DNA of 42,814 nt, taken from the IMG/VR virus record IMGVR_UViG_3300027843_000076, positions 1-42,814 of that record. One strand, written 5' to 3'. Positions within the stretch are counted from its first letter, which is position 1; every line of letters starts with the position of its first letter. This DNA is from a virus. The notes under the pieces were generated by a model. That model made no database searches. It was not told the DNA's origin and worked only from the letters and a program-made list of their open reading frames with translations. Shown here in pieces: positions 25,101 to 32,413 of the stretch. The position numbers were made by a program, and so were the translations under genes.

Positions 25101-28100
25101 AGCTGTTGATGACCTAGTTGATTCACCAAAGGCACTCAAGACTGGCAAACAGAATGTAGAGTTCTTTACTGGTAAAGCAGAGAAACCTTCATCAGATGTT
25201 CCATATACACCTACCATAGAGACACCACAGGTATCAGGTGAGACCAAAGCAGCATTTAGCCTATACACAATGGGTGGTAACTTCACTGGTCACATCTCTA
25301 AGATGATTCCTGGCTTCGCTGAGAAGCAGATGGCAGTCACAGAAGCTATCATCAAGAGTGATGCTAAGAGCTTCCTGGACATTGGTGCTTCAGAGGGTGG
25401 AGTAGTTAAGACTGTATCTGCCAGAAACCCTAAGATTAAGAGCGTAGCACTAGACCCAAATAGAGCTATGAAGGCTAACTTTGACGCTACTCCAGCAGTT
25501 AAGAACACCGAATATAAGCTTGAGGCTCTCGGTGGTTCTTGGGTTGAAGATGATGGATTCAAGGTTAAGCAGTTCAGTCCTAAGAACAAGTTTGATGTAA
25601 TCAACGAAGACTATGCCTTCCAATTTATAAACAGTGATAGAGCAGGACAGCTTAAAGAAGTTAAGAAGATGCTTAACAAAGATGGTCTATTCGTAAGCTC
25701 AGAGAAGTTCCATACTGCAGACTTTGAGGCTAATGAGACTGCCAAACTAGCACACCAGAGCAAATACTTCTCTCCTGACCAACTAACAGAAGATAAACAA
25801 ACCATAGTATCTGGAATGTCAGACGATATGGTTAAAGATACTGCATACGAGAAGCTTCTCAAGAAGAACTTTAAGTATGTTACTGAATACTGGAACTCAG
25901 GAAACTTCAAAGGATATGTCGCAACTAACAGCAAAGCTAAACTTAATAAGTTCTTAGCTGATGTTGGTGATGTAAACTCAGAGTTCTCAGTAGTCCAGAC
26001 ACCACGAGCCGTGACTAACCCAGGAGCTAAAGCTATAGATGAAGCACCAGCTTCTGCTTACCTAGACAAGCCTAATGCTGCAGTAGAAGCAGATATGGCA
26101 GCTAAACAAGCTGCAGTAGCACCAAAGGGATTTGACGAAGCAGCTAAGACCTCAGAACTGGCAGACTTTGATGTAAAGATAGAAACAGCACAGCAACAAG
26201 CAGACAACTTCAGGGCTCAGGGCAACGAGACTAAAGCTGGAATGGTTGATGAGTATGTAAGATTACAGGAAACAAAGAAAGCTGCAGTATTAAAAGAGCT
26301 TGAGGATAACGGTGTTAGCTGGAAGGGCAATGTTGCTAAGGGTCAGAAGCTTATCGCTAAGGCTCTACAAGAGAACTCAAAGAATATGTATGGTTTCGTT
26401 GGTGGTATGAGTATGGAGCAAGACGAAAACGGTAATATGAAGATGAAGTTTGACCCAATGATGGCAGCTATGGGTATGGTTGGCTCTATGGCTTTCGGTC
26501 CAAAGGGAGTCCAAGTAGCCAAAACTATAGCGTCACAGGGAGATGTGATAGCTAAGTCTTCAGACAACCTACTTAAAACCCTTGATAACGCACCTCAGCT
26601 ATCTGATAACTTCTTAAATGCAGCTAAACAAGCACTACCTACACCTAAGGCATATGTTCCAGGTGAAGTAGTAATTAAGAACACAATGAGTGACGGAGCA
26701 ATCATAGACGAGCTTACTCAGAGAATAAGTTATGCACAGACACCTGAAGAGGTTGAGGCTCTATTCGCTCAGGCTAAGGTCAATGTTCCTGATAAGGTAA
26801 ACCTAATAGACAGAGTATTCAGACCATTTAATGTAATGGCTGGTCTTGATGGTGGAGACGATATGAAGAATATCGTTAGAGAAGCTCAGGCTGAAGCACG
26901 ACTAACAAACCAAGTATTCCGTAAGGACTCTTTAGAGAGACTCGGAACATTTGGCAGACTATCTGACGCTGAGAACTTCAACTTCATTTATAAGATTCAG
27001 CAGGGCAACCTAGAGTCAATCACACCTGCTCTCCGTGAACACGCAGAAGTATACAAACATATGGCTGACATTGATGCTAAGATGCTTCAAGAAATTAACC
27101 CTGACCTAAACCTACTTGACCACTACTTCACACAGTCTGGACTAATCAGACCACTCAACCCAGACTCTGCTACAGGATTCGTAGGTCGTTCTATGGGCTC
27201 AACTGGATTCACTAAGAAGAGAGTATTTGAGAATGTCGGAGACCTAGTTCAATGGCAGACACAAAACGCTGACAGATACGCTCTAATGACCTCTAACCCA
27301 GAGACACTCGCTGCTTCTTACCACGCTAATGTTTCAAGAGCTTATATGGCTGATAAGATTATTAAGGAAGCAAGACTAAAGGGAATTGATGAGAAGACTG
27401 TCAACTCAATGATTGAGTATATGAAGAGCTCTGGTCTCGGAAACAGTCCAATATACAAGACCGTCACAGAAGCTAATGCAGGAATCAACTCATTCGCCTT
27501 AGGTCTATCTGGATTCCACGCAACTATGACCACTGCCAACTCAATGGTATCTTCACTAGGTCAAGGTCTAAAAGAGATTACACAGGGTAGATTAGGTAGA
27601 GGACTCGTTGATGTAGCCTCAACTCCTATCGCTCCTGTCCAAGACCTTCTAAAGGGTAGAAATGTAAGAGCTGCGATAAAGACTGCACAGAAGTCTGGAG
27701 CTATCACAGCACAAGAAACTATAGATATGATTCCAAACCTAAAGCTACGAGCACAAGTTCAGGAAGTAATCCGTGCAGGTGGTGGTTTCGGAATAGACGA
27801 CATATACACAACTCGCTCAGTCCAGAGATTCAAAGACGCTTTCAATGGACTTAAAGCTGGGGATAAGCTGGTTAAAAACAGTGCTAAGTTAGCAGTAAAT
27901 ACGCCACTAGCAATCCTATCTAAGTTCTCTGAGCCACTAATGGCTTGGTATGTTCCTAACCTAAAGGTAGGAGCGTTCCTTCGTATCGCTTCAAGCGAAC
28001 TAGACAGAGTAGGTGTAGCTGCTGCAGATACTAAGAACACTACTAGAATACTGGCTAACGCCTGGGATTCAATAGACAACCGTTTCGGTCAACTTGTTAA

Positions 28101-29175
28101 GGACAACCTATTCTGGAATAAGACACTTGAAGACGCTGCTTACGCTGCTTCTCGCTCTGCTGGTTGGAACATTGGTTCTATCAAGGAGCTTGGTGGTGGT
28201 GCAGTAGATATACTTGACCCTAAGCAATGGAAAAGAATGGCTCAAGGCGAAGGTATGTCAAACAGAACTGCCTACCTAGTTGCTCTTCCTCTAACTGCAG
28301 CTATGATTGGTGGAACATATAACTACCTAGCAACTGGTGAAGCACCAAAAGACAGTAAAGACTGGTTTAACCCACGAACTGGAGCACTGACACCTAACGG
28401 AGAACCAGAGCGTATTGAGTTCCCAACCTATATGAAGGACTTGGCTTCTTGGACATCTGACCCAGTGCAGACTGCTATGAACAAGATGTCTCCTACTCTA
28501 GGTCTTGGAACAAGCTTAATCAGCAACAAAGACTGGAAGGGCGACCTAATCAGGAACCCTGATGCTTCTGCTATTGACCAGACTAAGCAGGTTGGTTCAC
28601 ACATTGCTAATACATTTATGCCATTTGCTCTAGCTAAAACTAAACAGAGGCTTGAAGACACAGGTGAGAATAAGGTCAGAGCAGGTATTGAGTCCTTCCT
28701 GGGATTCAACCCAGCTAAGCGTGATGTTACTATGAGTGAAGTAGAGAAGAAGCTCTACGATGTAGCTGGTAGGTCTAAGATGGTTAGAACCCCAGAGCAA
28801 GTTAAGGCTGACTCTGTTAAGGCTGACATCCGTAAGAAGATTAGAGAAGGCAAAGCTACTGAAGAAGATATGCAGACACTACTTGATAACGGAGTATCTA
28901 AATCTTCTCTCAAGAACTATGGTAAAGAAGCTGCTAAATCAAGCGTCATAAAGACATTTGAGACACTTTCCTTAGAAGAGAAAAAGAACTTCCTTGCAAG
29001 CTTGAGCGAAGGTCAGAGAAAAGAAATCAAGAATGAGTATATGACATACCAAAAGAACAAGTCTCTTGGAGAGAAGAATTGGCAGAAGTATCTTACTGGA
29101 AAAGAAAAAGAAGTAAATACAGGTCAAGTTATGAACGAATGGGCAAAATGGGCTACCGATGAAGAGTCTGAATAA
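22126..29175 (+). CDS. giant internal virion / polyvalent protein with methyltransferase-like domain, 2349 aa
   Basis: At 7.05 kb this gene takes one sixth of the window. An AAGGAG site precedes ATG 22126. The charged N-terminus (about 25-70) is coiled-coil-like. Hydrophobic segments lie at about 269-292, 1443-1460 and 2050-2070. A module with GNHFGAWLDDGDFYLD (about 870-985) resembles domains seen in phage polyvalent proteins. Residues about 1040-1260 look like a class I methyltransferase: motif I FLDIGASEGG (1083-1092), VALDP (1107-1111), FDVIN (1156-1160) and DGLFVSSEKF. The C-terminal ~700 residues are helical. It is probably ejected with the DNA; function beyond that is inference. Confidence 0.8.
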   Translation: MARNWIDDAIDSYRNGDSSKVLSVFSNDDDRRARLLDDERRRKAERAQQELKAEGERQKQKQQDLENSFSHKVGNPIARGVTGFGREALNWLGKGVLGNQLANDAAEGKLNLGTIGAEAAQGTGKLADWVKEKTGFDTGLTGLNDSKKIEDFKNRSTETAKANQGLAKLAQADKAAYNFKLEMAKQAERKGIPGATLAREQLELWNPYDKGAIDYRRTLIGENNDAVTSKNVREAQIAQEENSVSMGVVTPEQANADINLGNEFDKWGGVAGTILPTVALYMAGGAAATKIAAPEAASTALGTFGRTFAANTAFDIPAGQAMFSDEGGGTRGEQGAIDVTAAAGISSLSMANKSVRAAQILGKLDKAGATTDGLTAWNPQVVLNESKTMLRSLRPDLTEDAINAMGPMGVRKAVNQTIDGGTVGMGKNKYSVTGMTPETLADAAYSTTNRGNLANSFINNATDAAKNPDSASAFAARGAQLQDIATKDAVIKKIAGDFGQDYEQVAKALEAHNTEQVKDVYRKMAIAEGRIKPDNQLDLSPNANQQKLEFTGNENVPGAQGAVVEDITPPRQSPMLDAPEGGKFTAPFVGEVGPKTPTIIESAKKAVAGKKAASKKAYVVATKEGTEIIEAKDVEKVVNIKNAETGNTKVITTKAGKTVSAAEITVDAKASDPRTFNKANMNSYKKGDIIVVDGEERVFQELQDGKWLKTKKVGDLTDSTSSKNIDYIEDSAPAAPTPVATPKKEITAKQKEGIIEKVAERIKRETPNIISDKTAKKIAVEKYDEATKSITSLEKKGWEKMPEAGEGVYTNRAGAAVKKLEDGTFEVQDHFGHINTFENEDLMNSYVGRHFTEKTPIQIKQEKLAKKAYDHILKNDGITIKTGNNVQPKEGFVYSMEKGKETIVPAKELSEDHIETFLRDNWNELSKPGNHFGAWLDDGDFYLDVSIVGKDQAKAVADAFGKEQIAVWDLAKGTGIETGWKPVSVKAQAATEAVDDLVDSPKALKTGKQNVEFFTGKAEKPSSDVPYTPTIETPQVSGETKAAFSLYTMGGNFTGHISKMIPGFAEKQMAVTEAIIKSDAKSFLDIGASEGGVVKTVSARNPKIKSVALDPNRAMKANFDATPAVKNTEYKLEALGGSWVEDDGFKVKQFSPKNKFDVINEDYAFQFINSDRAGQLKEVKKMLNKDGLFVSSEKFHTADFEANETAKLAHQSKYFSPDQLTEDKQTIVSGMSDDMVKDTAYEKLLKKNFKYVTEYWNSGNFKGYVATNSKAKLNKFLADVGDVNSEFSVVQTPRAVTNPGAKAIDEAPASAYLDKPNAAVEADMAAKQAAVAPKGFDEAAKTSELADFDVKIETAQQQADNFRAQGNETKAGMVDEYVRLQETKKAAVLKELEDNGVSWKGNVAKGQKLIAKALQENSKNMYGFVGGMSMEQDENGNMKMKFDPMMAAMGMVGSMAFGPKGVQVAKTIASQGDVIAKSSDNLLKTLDNAPQLSDNFLNAAKQALPTPKAYVPGEVVIKNTMSDGAIIDELTQRISYAQTPEEVEALFAQAKVNVPDKVNLIDRVFRPFNVMAGLDGGDDMKNIVREAQAEARLTNQVFRKDSLERLGTFGRLSDAENFNFIYKIQQGNLESITPALREHAEVYKHMADIDAKMLQEINPDLNLLDHYFTQSGLIRPLNPDSATGFVGRSMGSTGFTKKRVFENVGDLVQWQTQNADRYALMTSNPETLAASYHANVSRAYMADKIIKEARLKGIDEKTVNSMIEYMKSSGLGNSPIYKTVTEANAGINSFALGLSGFHATMTTANSMVSSLGQGLKEITQGRLGRGLVDVASTPIAPVQDLLKGRNVRAAIKTAQKSGAITAQETIDMIPNLKLRAQVQEVIRAGGGFGIDDIYTTRSVQRFKDAFNGLKAGDKLVKNSAKLAVNTPLAILSKFSEPLMAWYVPNLKVGAFLRIASSELDRVGVAAADTKNTTRILANAWDSIDNRFGQLVKDNLFWNKTLEDAAYAASRSAGWNIGSIKELGGGAVDILDPKQWKRMAQGEGMSNRTAYLVALPLTAAMIGGTYNYLATGEAPKDSKDWFNPRTGALTPNGEPERIEFPTYMKDLASWTSDPVQTAMNKMSPTLGLGTSLISNKDWKGDLIRNPDASAIDQTKQVGSHIANTFMPFALAKTKQRLEDTGENKVRAGIESFLGFNPAKRDVTMSEVEKKLYDVAGRSKMVRTPEQVKADSVKADIRKKIREGKATEEDMQTLLDNGVSKSSLKNYGKEAAKSSVIKTFETLSLEEKKNFLASLSEGQRKEIKNEYMTYQKNKSLGEKNWQKYLTGKEKEVNTGQVMNEWAKWATDEESE

Positions 29176-29184
29176 GGTATAATA
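29173..29184 (+). promoter_or_regulatory. candidate promoter with repeated 12-mer
   Basis: TAAGGTATAATA repeats exactly the sequence at 5737-5748. Its TATAAT box (29178-29183) is followed by only six bases before ATG 29190, so a transcript from here could be leaderless. No good -35 box is visible 16-18 bases upstream. Confidence 0.35.
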
Positions 29185-29189
29185 TTACT

Positions 29190-29798
29190 ATGAGTTATTT
29201 TGAGAAAATACAAATAATGGCTGAAGTTTCCCCTGGAATCTACAGAACTATAGAAGGTGACGAGATAACCAGAGCTGTTCCTACGCTTGACTATGAGCAC
29301 CACGAGATTCACGAAGGAGACCACTTCGTTTACCACGACCAAGTAGAACTTGGTTCAAATGGAACTCAAGATTACCTAATCACCGTTCCTGATATGTATG
29401 GCTTGAAGTTTGAGAACTCTAAGAAGTGGGCTCACCTAACCTTCACAGTCAGTGGCTCTGCTATTACTGAATACCAAATCTATGAAGATACAGACAAGAC
29501 TGGAACAACTGCTCAGACAGCTATAAACAACAACCGAAACTCTACGAATACTCCACTTGTTACTATTAAGAAGGGAACCTCTGGGGGAACTACTGACGGA
29601 ACCAAACTTCCACTTGGTATGAAGTCAGGTTCAGCCCAGGGCTCTTCACGAACAGGTATGGAGTCGTCAAGGAGTAGCGAGATTATATTAAAAAATAACA
29701 CAAAGTATATCATTAGGATTACTTCTGGAACGGCAGCAAACCTGTGCAACATCCAGTTGAGTTGGTATGAGCATACGAATATGGTGGTGAACGATTAA
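29190..29798 (+). CDS. beta-rich virion protein, 202 aa (putative)
   Basis: The product resembles a widespread class of phage virion proteins with a jelly-roll core: HHEIHEGDHFVYHDQVELGSNGTQDYLITVPD, strand AHLTFTVSGS, then NNNRNSTNTPLVTIKKGTSGG and a final SSEIILKNNTKYIIRITS. These usually sit on the head or tail surface. No ribosome site is present before ATG 29190, only the TATAAT box. It ends TAATG with the first holin-like gene. Confidence 0.65.
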   Translation: MSYFEKIQIMAEVSPGIYRTIEGDEITRAVPTLDYEHHEIHEGDHFVYHDQVELGSNGTQDYLITVPDMYGLKFENSKKWAHLTFTVSGSAITEYQIYEDTDKTGTTAQTAINNNRNSTNTPLVTIKKGTSGGTTDGTKLPLGMKSGSAQGSSRTGMESSRSSEIILKNNTKYIIRITSGTAANLCNIQLSWYEHTNMVVND

Positions 29799-29992
29799 TG
29801 GAAAATATTAATGTAGGTGAATTATTACAGCTAGGTGGATTAGGAGCAATCGCTTTCTTCCTAGTTTGGTTTTTGTCAGTCAGAGTTATTAAGGCTCTTG
29901 ATAAGTCACAAGACACCCAGGACAAAGTGGCTGACACCCTGGGCGTAGTTGACCGTAAGGTTGACACCCTCTTAGAGAGGACAAAAAAATGA
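29798..29992 (+). CDS. holin-like membrane protein, 64 aa
   Basis: One hydrophobic segment (about residues 10-31, LLQLGGLGAIAFFLVWFLSV) is followed by a charged coiled tail with heptad-like spacing (DKSQDTQDKVADTLGVVDRKVDTLLERTKK). Small single-pass proteins with a coiled tail just upstream of an endolysin are often holins or spanin-like helpers. It overlaps the preceding stop by one base and the next gene by four (ATGA). Confidence 0.55.
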   Translation: MENINVGELLQLGGLGAIAFFLVWFLSVRVIKALDKSQDTQDKVADTLGVVDRKVDTLLERTKK

Positions 29993-30171
29993 ACATTGAA
30001 ACATTAGAATTGTTCCAGTTAGCTCTGTTACTTGGTATAATTGTATTAACGGTTTATGTTTATGTGAAAACTAGAGACATTGCTGAGAAGGCTCATAGCA
30101 TAAATGGTAAGCTGGATTCAATTTCCGACAGCGTATCTGTTCAATTAACGAAAGAAAAGAGAAAAAAATAA
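29989..30171 (+). CDS. small membrane protein, 60 aa
   Basis: One transmembrane segment (about residues 8-27, FQLALLLGIIVLTVYVYV) is followed by a short polar helix and a basic tail (KEKRKK). It overlaps both neighbours, ATGA in front and TAATG behind, so the three membrane genes 29798-30512 form one translational unit. It may be a holin subunit or regulator. Confidence 0.55.
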   Translation: MNIETLELFQLALLLGIIVLTVYVYVKTRDIAEKAHSINGKLDSISDSVSVQLTKEKRKK

Positions 30172-30512
30172 TGGTAGATTTTACTTCAGATTCAGTGACG
30201 CTAGCAATCTCGTCAGTAATGTTGGCAGCACTAGCTTGGTCTTGGTGGAGACACTACATAATTCCAGATGGTATTGGAAGGTTTATTTTACTTTGGTTCA
30301 ACGGATTACTAGCGTTCTTCATAGCAAGCCGAGCATTTGGTTACATTCTGACCTATGTTGGTGTGCTTGATATTCCTGCACAGAGAATCTACAACCAGTT
30401 CAATATCTTCGTCATCTACATTATCATCATCACACAGGTGGTAATTCAACTAAACTACAAGCACTGGGATAAGAAGAAAAAAACTTGTAAAGGTCAGAAA
30501 AAAGGAAGATAA
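30171..30512 (+). CDS. membrane protein with about three transmembrane segments, 113 aa
   Basis: Hydrophobic segments lie at about residues 8-26, 36-62 and 78-95, with a strongly basic C-terminus (KKKKTCKGQKKGR). It sits 25 bases before the endolysin. The size and topology fit a class I-like holin that would let the amidase through the membrane. Whether this or the later protein at 32039 is the main holin is open. Confidence 0.55.
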   Translation: MVDFTSDSVTLAISSVMLAALAWSWWRHYIIPDGIGRFILLWFNGLLAFFIASRAFGYILTYVGVLDIPAQRIYNQFNIFVIYIIIITQVVIQLNYKHWDKKKKTCKGQKKGR

Positions 30513-30537
30513 TTAGAGTAACAAAGGAGGACAGACA

Positions 30538-31449
30538 GTGAATGTAATAAACATTATCGGTAAACTACCGAGAAGTGGTAATCAAGGCTCACACGCAGTC
30601 GCAGGAATTACCCACATTGTTGTCCACCACGATGCTCAATTTCGCCCAGATGCCTATGACGATGAAACTCGTTATGTGCAGCAGGCGAATTTTCATATTG
30701 GGCGTGGTGAAGATGGGCTCCAATACAACTACAAGATTTCTAACCTAGGTGACATCTACCTATGTAGGAATTGGACAGACATCCTATGGCACTGTGGTAA
30801 CTACGCAGTAAACTGTGCCAGCATAGCGATTTGTTTGGATGGGAATATGGAATCTCAGGTTCCTACATCTCAACAGATTCAGGCTCTTCAGGACTTGCTA
30901 GACAACCTGACGACAGAACATCCTGAGTTCCCAGCGTCTCAGGGCAATGTTTGGTATCACAATGAAGTAGCTCTCCCAGGTGGAGCAACTGCTTGCTGTG
31001 GTCGTAACCTGAAGCCAGCAATCGTAGAGTATAGAGCTGATGGAGACATCGTAAATGATGTTCCTGCTGCTCCAGTAATACCTCAAGTTCCAGTCACAAA
31101 CAAATACTACAGAGTGTTTGACTACAACGGAACGCAGGTAGGTGCTTACACCACTCTGCAGAACGCTATGACCAAACTAGATTCAATTGAAGCTGGTGTC
31201 ATTAAAGACCCAGATATGAACGAAGTGAAACGCAAGGACAAAGTTCCTACTACACTTCCTGGACCATTCGTTGGGGTGGATGCACCACCAGAGGTTAAGC
31301 CCACAGAACCCCCTGTATTGCCAGAAATCCCTGTGGAACCACCAATCCCTACTGAACCTCCAATAACCCCACCAGAGCCAGCTCTGAGTGTTTGGGCAAC
31401 CCTTTGGAAGGCGTTAACAGAACTGTGGAACACACTCTTTAAGAGGTAG
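30538..31449 (+). CDS. endolysin, N-acetylmuramoyl-L-alanine amidase
   Basis: The start is GTG 30538, behind an almost perfect AAAGGAGG (30523-30530). Residues about 20-165 form an Amidase_2/PGRP domain: first zinc ligand in IVVHHDA (residue 30 or 31), LQYNYKISNLGDIYLCRNW, WHCGNYAVNCASIAIC, and YHNEVALPGGATACCGRNL with a later His and Cys ligand. It cleaves the amide bond between sugar and peptide in the cell wall. A small repeat-like domain (KYYRVFDYNGTQVGAY) follows, then a Pro-rich linker and a Trp-rich amphipathic C-terminal helix. Confidence 0.9.
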   Translation: MNVINIIGKLPRSGNQGSHAVAGITHIVVHHDAQFRPDAYDDETRYVQQANFHIGRGEDGLQYNYKISNLGDIYLCRNWTDILWHCGNYAVNCASIAICLDGNMESQVPTSQQIQALQDLLDNLTTEHPEFPASQGNVWYHNEVALPGGATACCGRNLKPAIVEYRADGDIVNDVPAAPVIPQVPVTNKYYRVFDYNGTQVGAYTTLQNAMTKLDSIEAGVIKDPDMNEVKRKDKVPTTLPGPFVGVDAPPEVKPTEPPVLPEIPVEPPIPTEPPITPPEPALSVWATLWKALTELWNTLFKR

Positions 31450-31459
31450 TTCTCAGCTA

Positions 31460-31478
31460 AGGGGGTTAAAGCCCCCCT
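31460..31478 (+). terminator. hairpin after the endolysin gene
   Basis: AGGGGG (31460-31465) pairs with CCCCCT (31473-31478) around a seven-base loop. No T run follows, so it may act as a weak terminator or mRNA end protector. Confidence 0.45.
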
Positions 31479-31512
31479 AAGTTGGGTAATACCAAAGCAA
31501 CTTCACTGGGGG

Positions 31513-31809
31513 GTGAATGGGTTGGCAAGTAAGAAACACCAGAAGCTGTTGGCTGAAGGAGGCTCTGACCGTCATCATTTCTATCATCCGAAGAAACTCT
31601 ACGGAGGCAAGAACCCCATTCTCCACCTGCCGTATGGTCTTCACCACAATTACCACGGACACTTTATGGCTCGTTGCAAGCAGTGGGAGCGTAGGTTGTG
31701 TCACAACGCCACCTGCACTTTCGCTGAGATATGCTGCTACCACAAAACCGATATAGATTGGGGAAGGAGAGTGCCGTATGGAACATCCGTGCAAGGTGTG
31801 TCTGACTGA
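31513..31809 (+). CDS. HNH-like protein with DRHH motif, 98 aa (putative)
   Basis: The frame starts at GTG 31513 after a G-rich tract; the start is uncertain. The middle shows SDRHHFYHPKKLYGG followed by NPILHLPYGLHHNYHGHF, a histidine-rich pattern like the HH...H...H core of small HNH-type proteins seen in phage and CPR genomes. Three to four Cys (RRLCHNATCTFAEICC) suggest an added zinc site. It overlaps the next small gene by 32 bases. Nuclease activity is inferred. Confidence 0.5.
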   Translation: MNGLASKKHQKLLAEGGSDRHHFYHPKKLYGGKNPILHLPYGLHHNYHGHFMARCKQWERRLCHNATCTFAEICCYHKTDIDWGRRVPYGTSVQGVSD

Positions 31810-31957
31810 CACGCCTAACAAATATCACCAATGCGACCACGCCTGCTACGACTACCGTCTCTTCGTGGCTTCTGTCACAGGCGAGAGTGTGGCTCGTGTC
31901 GCAAGAGAAAGTGCCGATGTCATACGGCACAACCAAGAAGAACTTGAAGCCGAGTGA
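31778..31957 (+). CDS. small zinc-binding protein, 59 aa
   Basis: ATG 31778 has AAGGAG eight bases upstream (31764-31769), and the frame runs to TGA 31955-31957. The N-terminus has CKVC and then CDHAC, a likely zinc knuckle, followed by a helix with charged ends (VARVARESADVIRHNQEELEAE). A terminator stem overlaps its last codons. Function unknown. Confidence 0.6.
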   Translation: MEHPCKVCLTDTPNKYHQCDHACYDYRLFVASVTGESVARVARESADVIRHNQEELEAE

Positions 31958-31968
31958 CCCTCGGTTTT
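31946..31968 (+). terminator. rho-independent terminator
   Basis: The stem CCGAG (31950-31954) / CTCGG (31960-31964), extended by A-T and G-U pairs to about eight base pairs, has a five-base loop and runs directly into TTTT (31965-31968). It overlaps the stop codon of the preceding gene. This is the most canonical terminator seen in the right-going arm and probably ends the lysis transcript. Confidence 0.6.
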
Positions 31969-31974
31969 AAGCCA

Positions 31975-32004
31975 GGGGAGTGAGGGGTAATCCCCCTCCT
32001 CCCC
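31975..32004 (+). other. strong G/C hairpin in the lysis region
   Basis: GGGGAG (31975-31980), a bulged T, then GAGGGG (31982-31987) pair with CCCCTC (31993-31998) and CTCCCC (31999-32004) around the loop TAATC: 12 base pairs with one bulge. It lies six bases after the terminator and 34 bases before ATG 32039. It may be a second terminator or a processing and stability element for the next gene. Confidence 0.5.
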
Positions 32005-32038
32005 ATCCAACTAGGTAAACTAAAGAAAGGAGTTCAGT

Positions 32039-32326
32039 ATGAACTTAGACCCTAATTTAATCGCCCTTGCGTCTGTCGCAGTTACCATTGTGACGCAGGT
32101 GCTAAAGAAAAGCTCACTACCAGTTACTGGGGCAAACGCTAAGGTCGTTGTCATAGTTCTTGGAGTCATAGTCGTATTAATCCCTGCTTATCTAAACGGT
32201 GCTCTGACGCAAGCAAACGCAGAGACACTGGTGACGAGCATACTACTTGTGAGTGCCACGGCAATTGGTGTCTATGAGGGCATCAAACAAATTTGGAACG
32301 CTATTGCTTCCAGAATTAAGAAATAG
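32039..32326 (+). CDS. holin-like membrane protein, 95 aa
   Basis: AAAGGAG (32026-32032) precedes ATG 32039. Three hydrophobic segments (about residues 6-22, 35-55 and 66-82) with a basic end (NAIASRIKK) match the size and topology of small class I or II holins. It lies downstream of the endolysin, separated by a terminator and hairpins, so it is probably regulated on its own. It competes with the protein at 30171 for the holin role. Confidence 0.6.
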   Translation: MNLDPNLIALASVAVTIVTQVLKKSSLPVTGANAKVVVIVLGVIVVLIPAYLNGALTQANAETLVTSILLVSATAIGVYEGIKQIWNAIASRIKK

Positions 32327-32371
32327 GGATTAAAACCTAATTCACCATTGCCAACTTAAAGTCCTAAGGAG

Positions 32372-32395
32372 GGGGGCTCTTGCCACAGAGCTCCC
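32372..32395 (+). other. hairpin before the RusA-like gene
   Basis: GGGGGCTCT (32372-32380) pairs with AGAGCTCCC (32387-32395), nine pairs including one G-U, with loop TGCCAC. The 87-base gap it lies in holds nothing else recognisable. It may terminate the holin-like transcript upstream or shape the leader of the resolvase gene, whose AAGGGG site follows at 32405-32410. Confidence 0.45.
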
Positions 32396-32413
32396 TAACT
32401 TATTAAGGGGAAT

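Noticed and set aside
22126-29175. The 2349-residue protein as a siphovirus tape-measure protein
   Set aside because: The methyltransferase-like domain, few regular hydrophobic repeats, lack of tail-tube and chaperone genes before it, and adaptor/nozzle genes upstream fit an internal protein of a short-tailed phage better.
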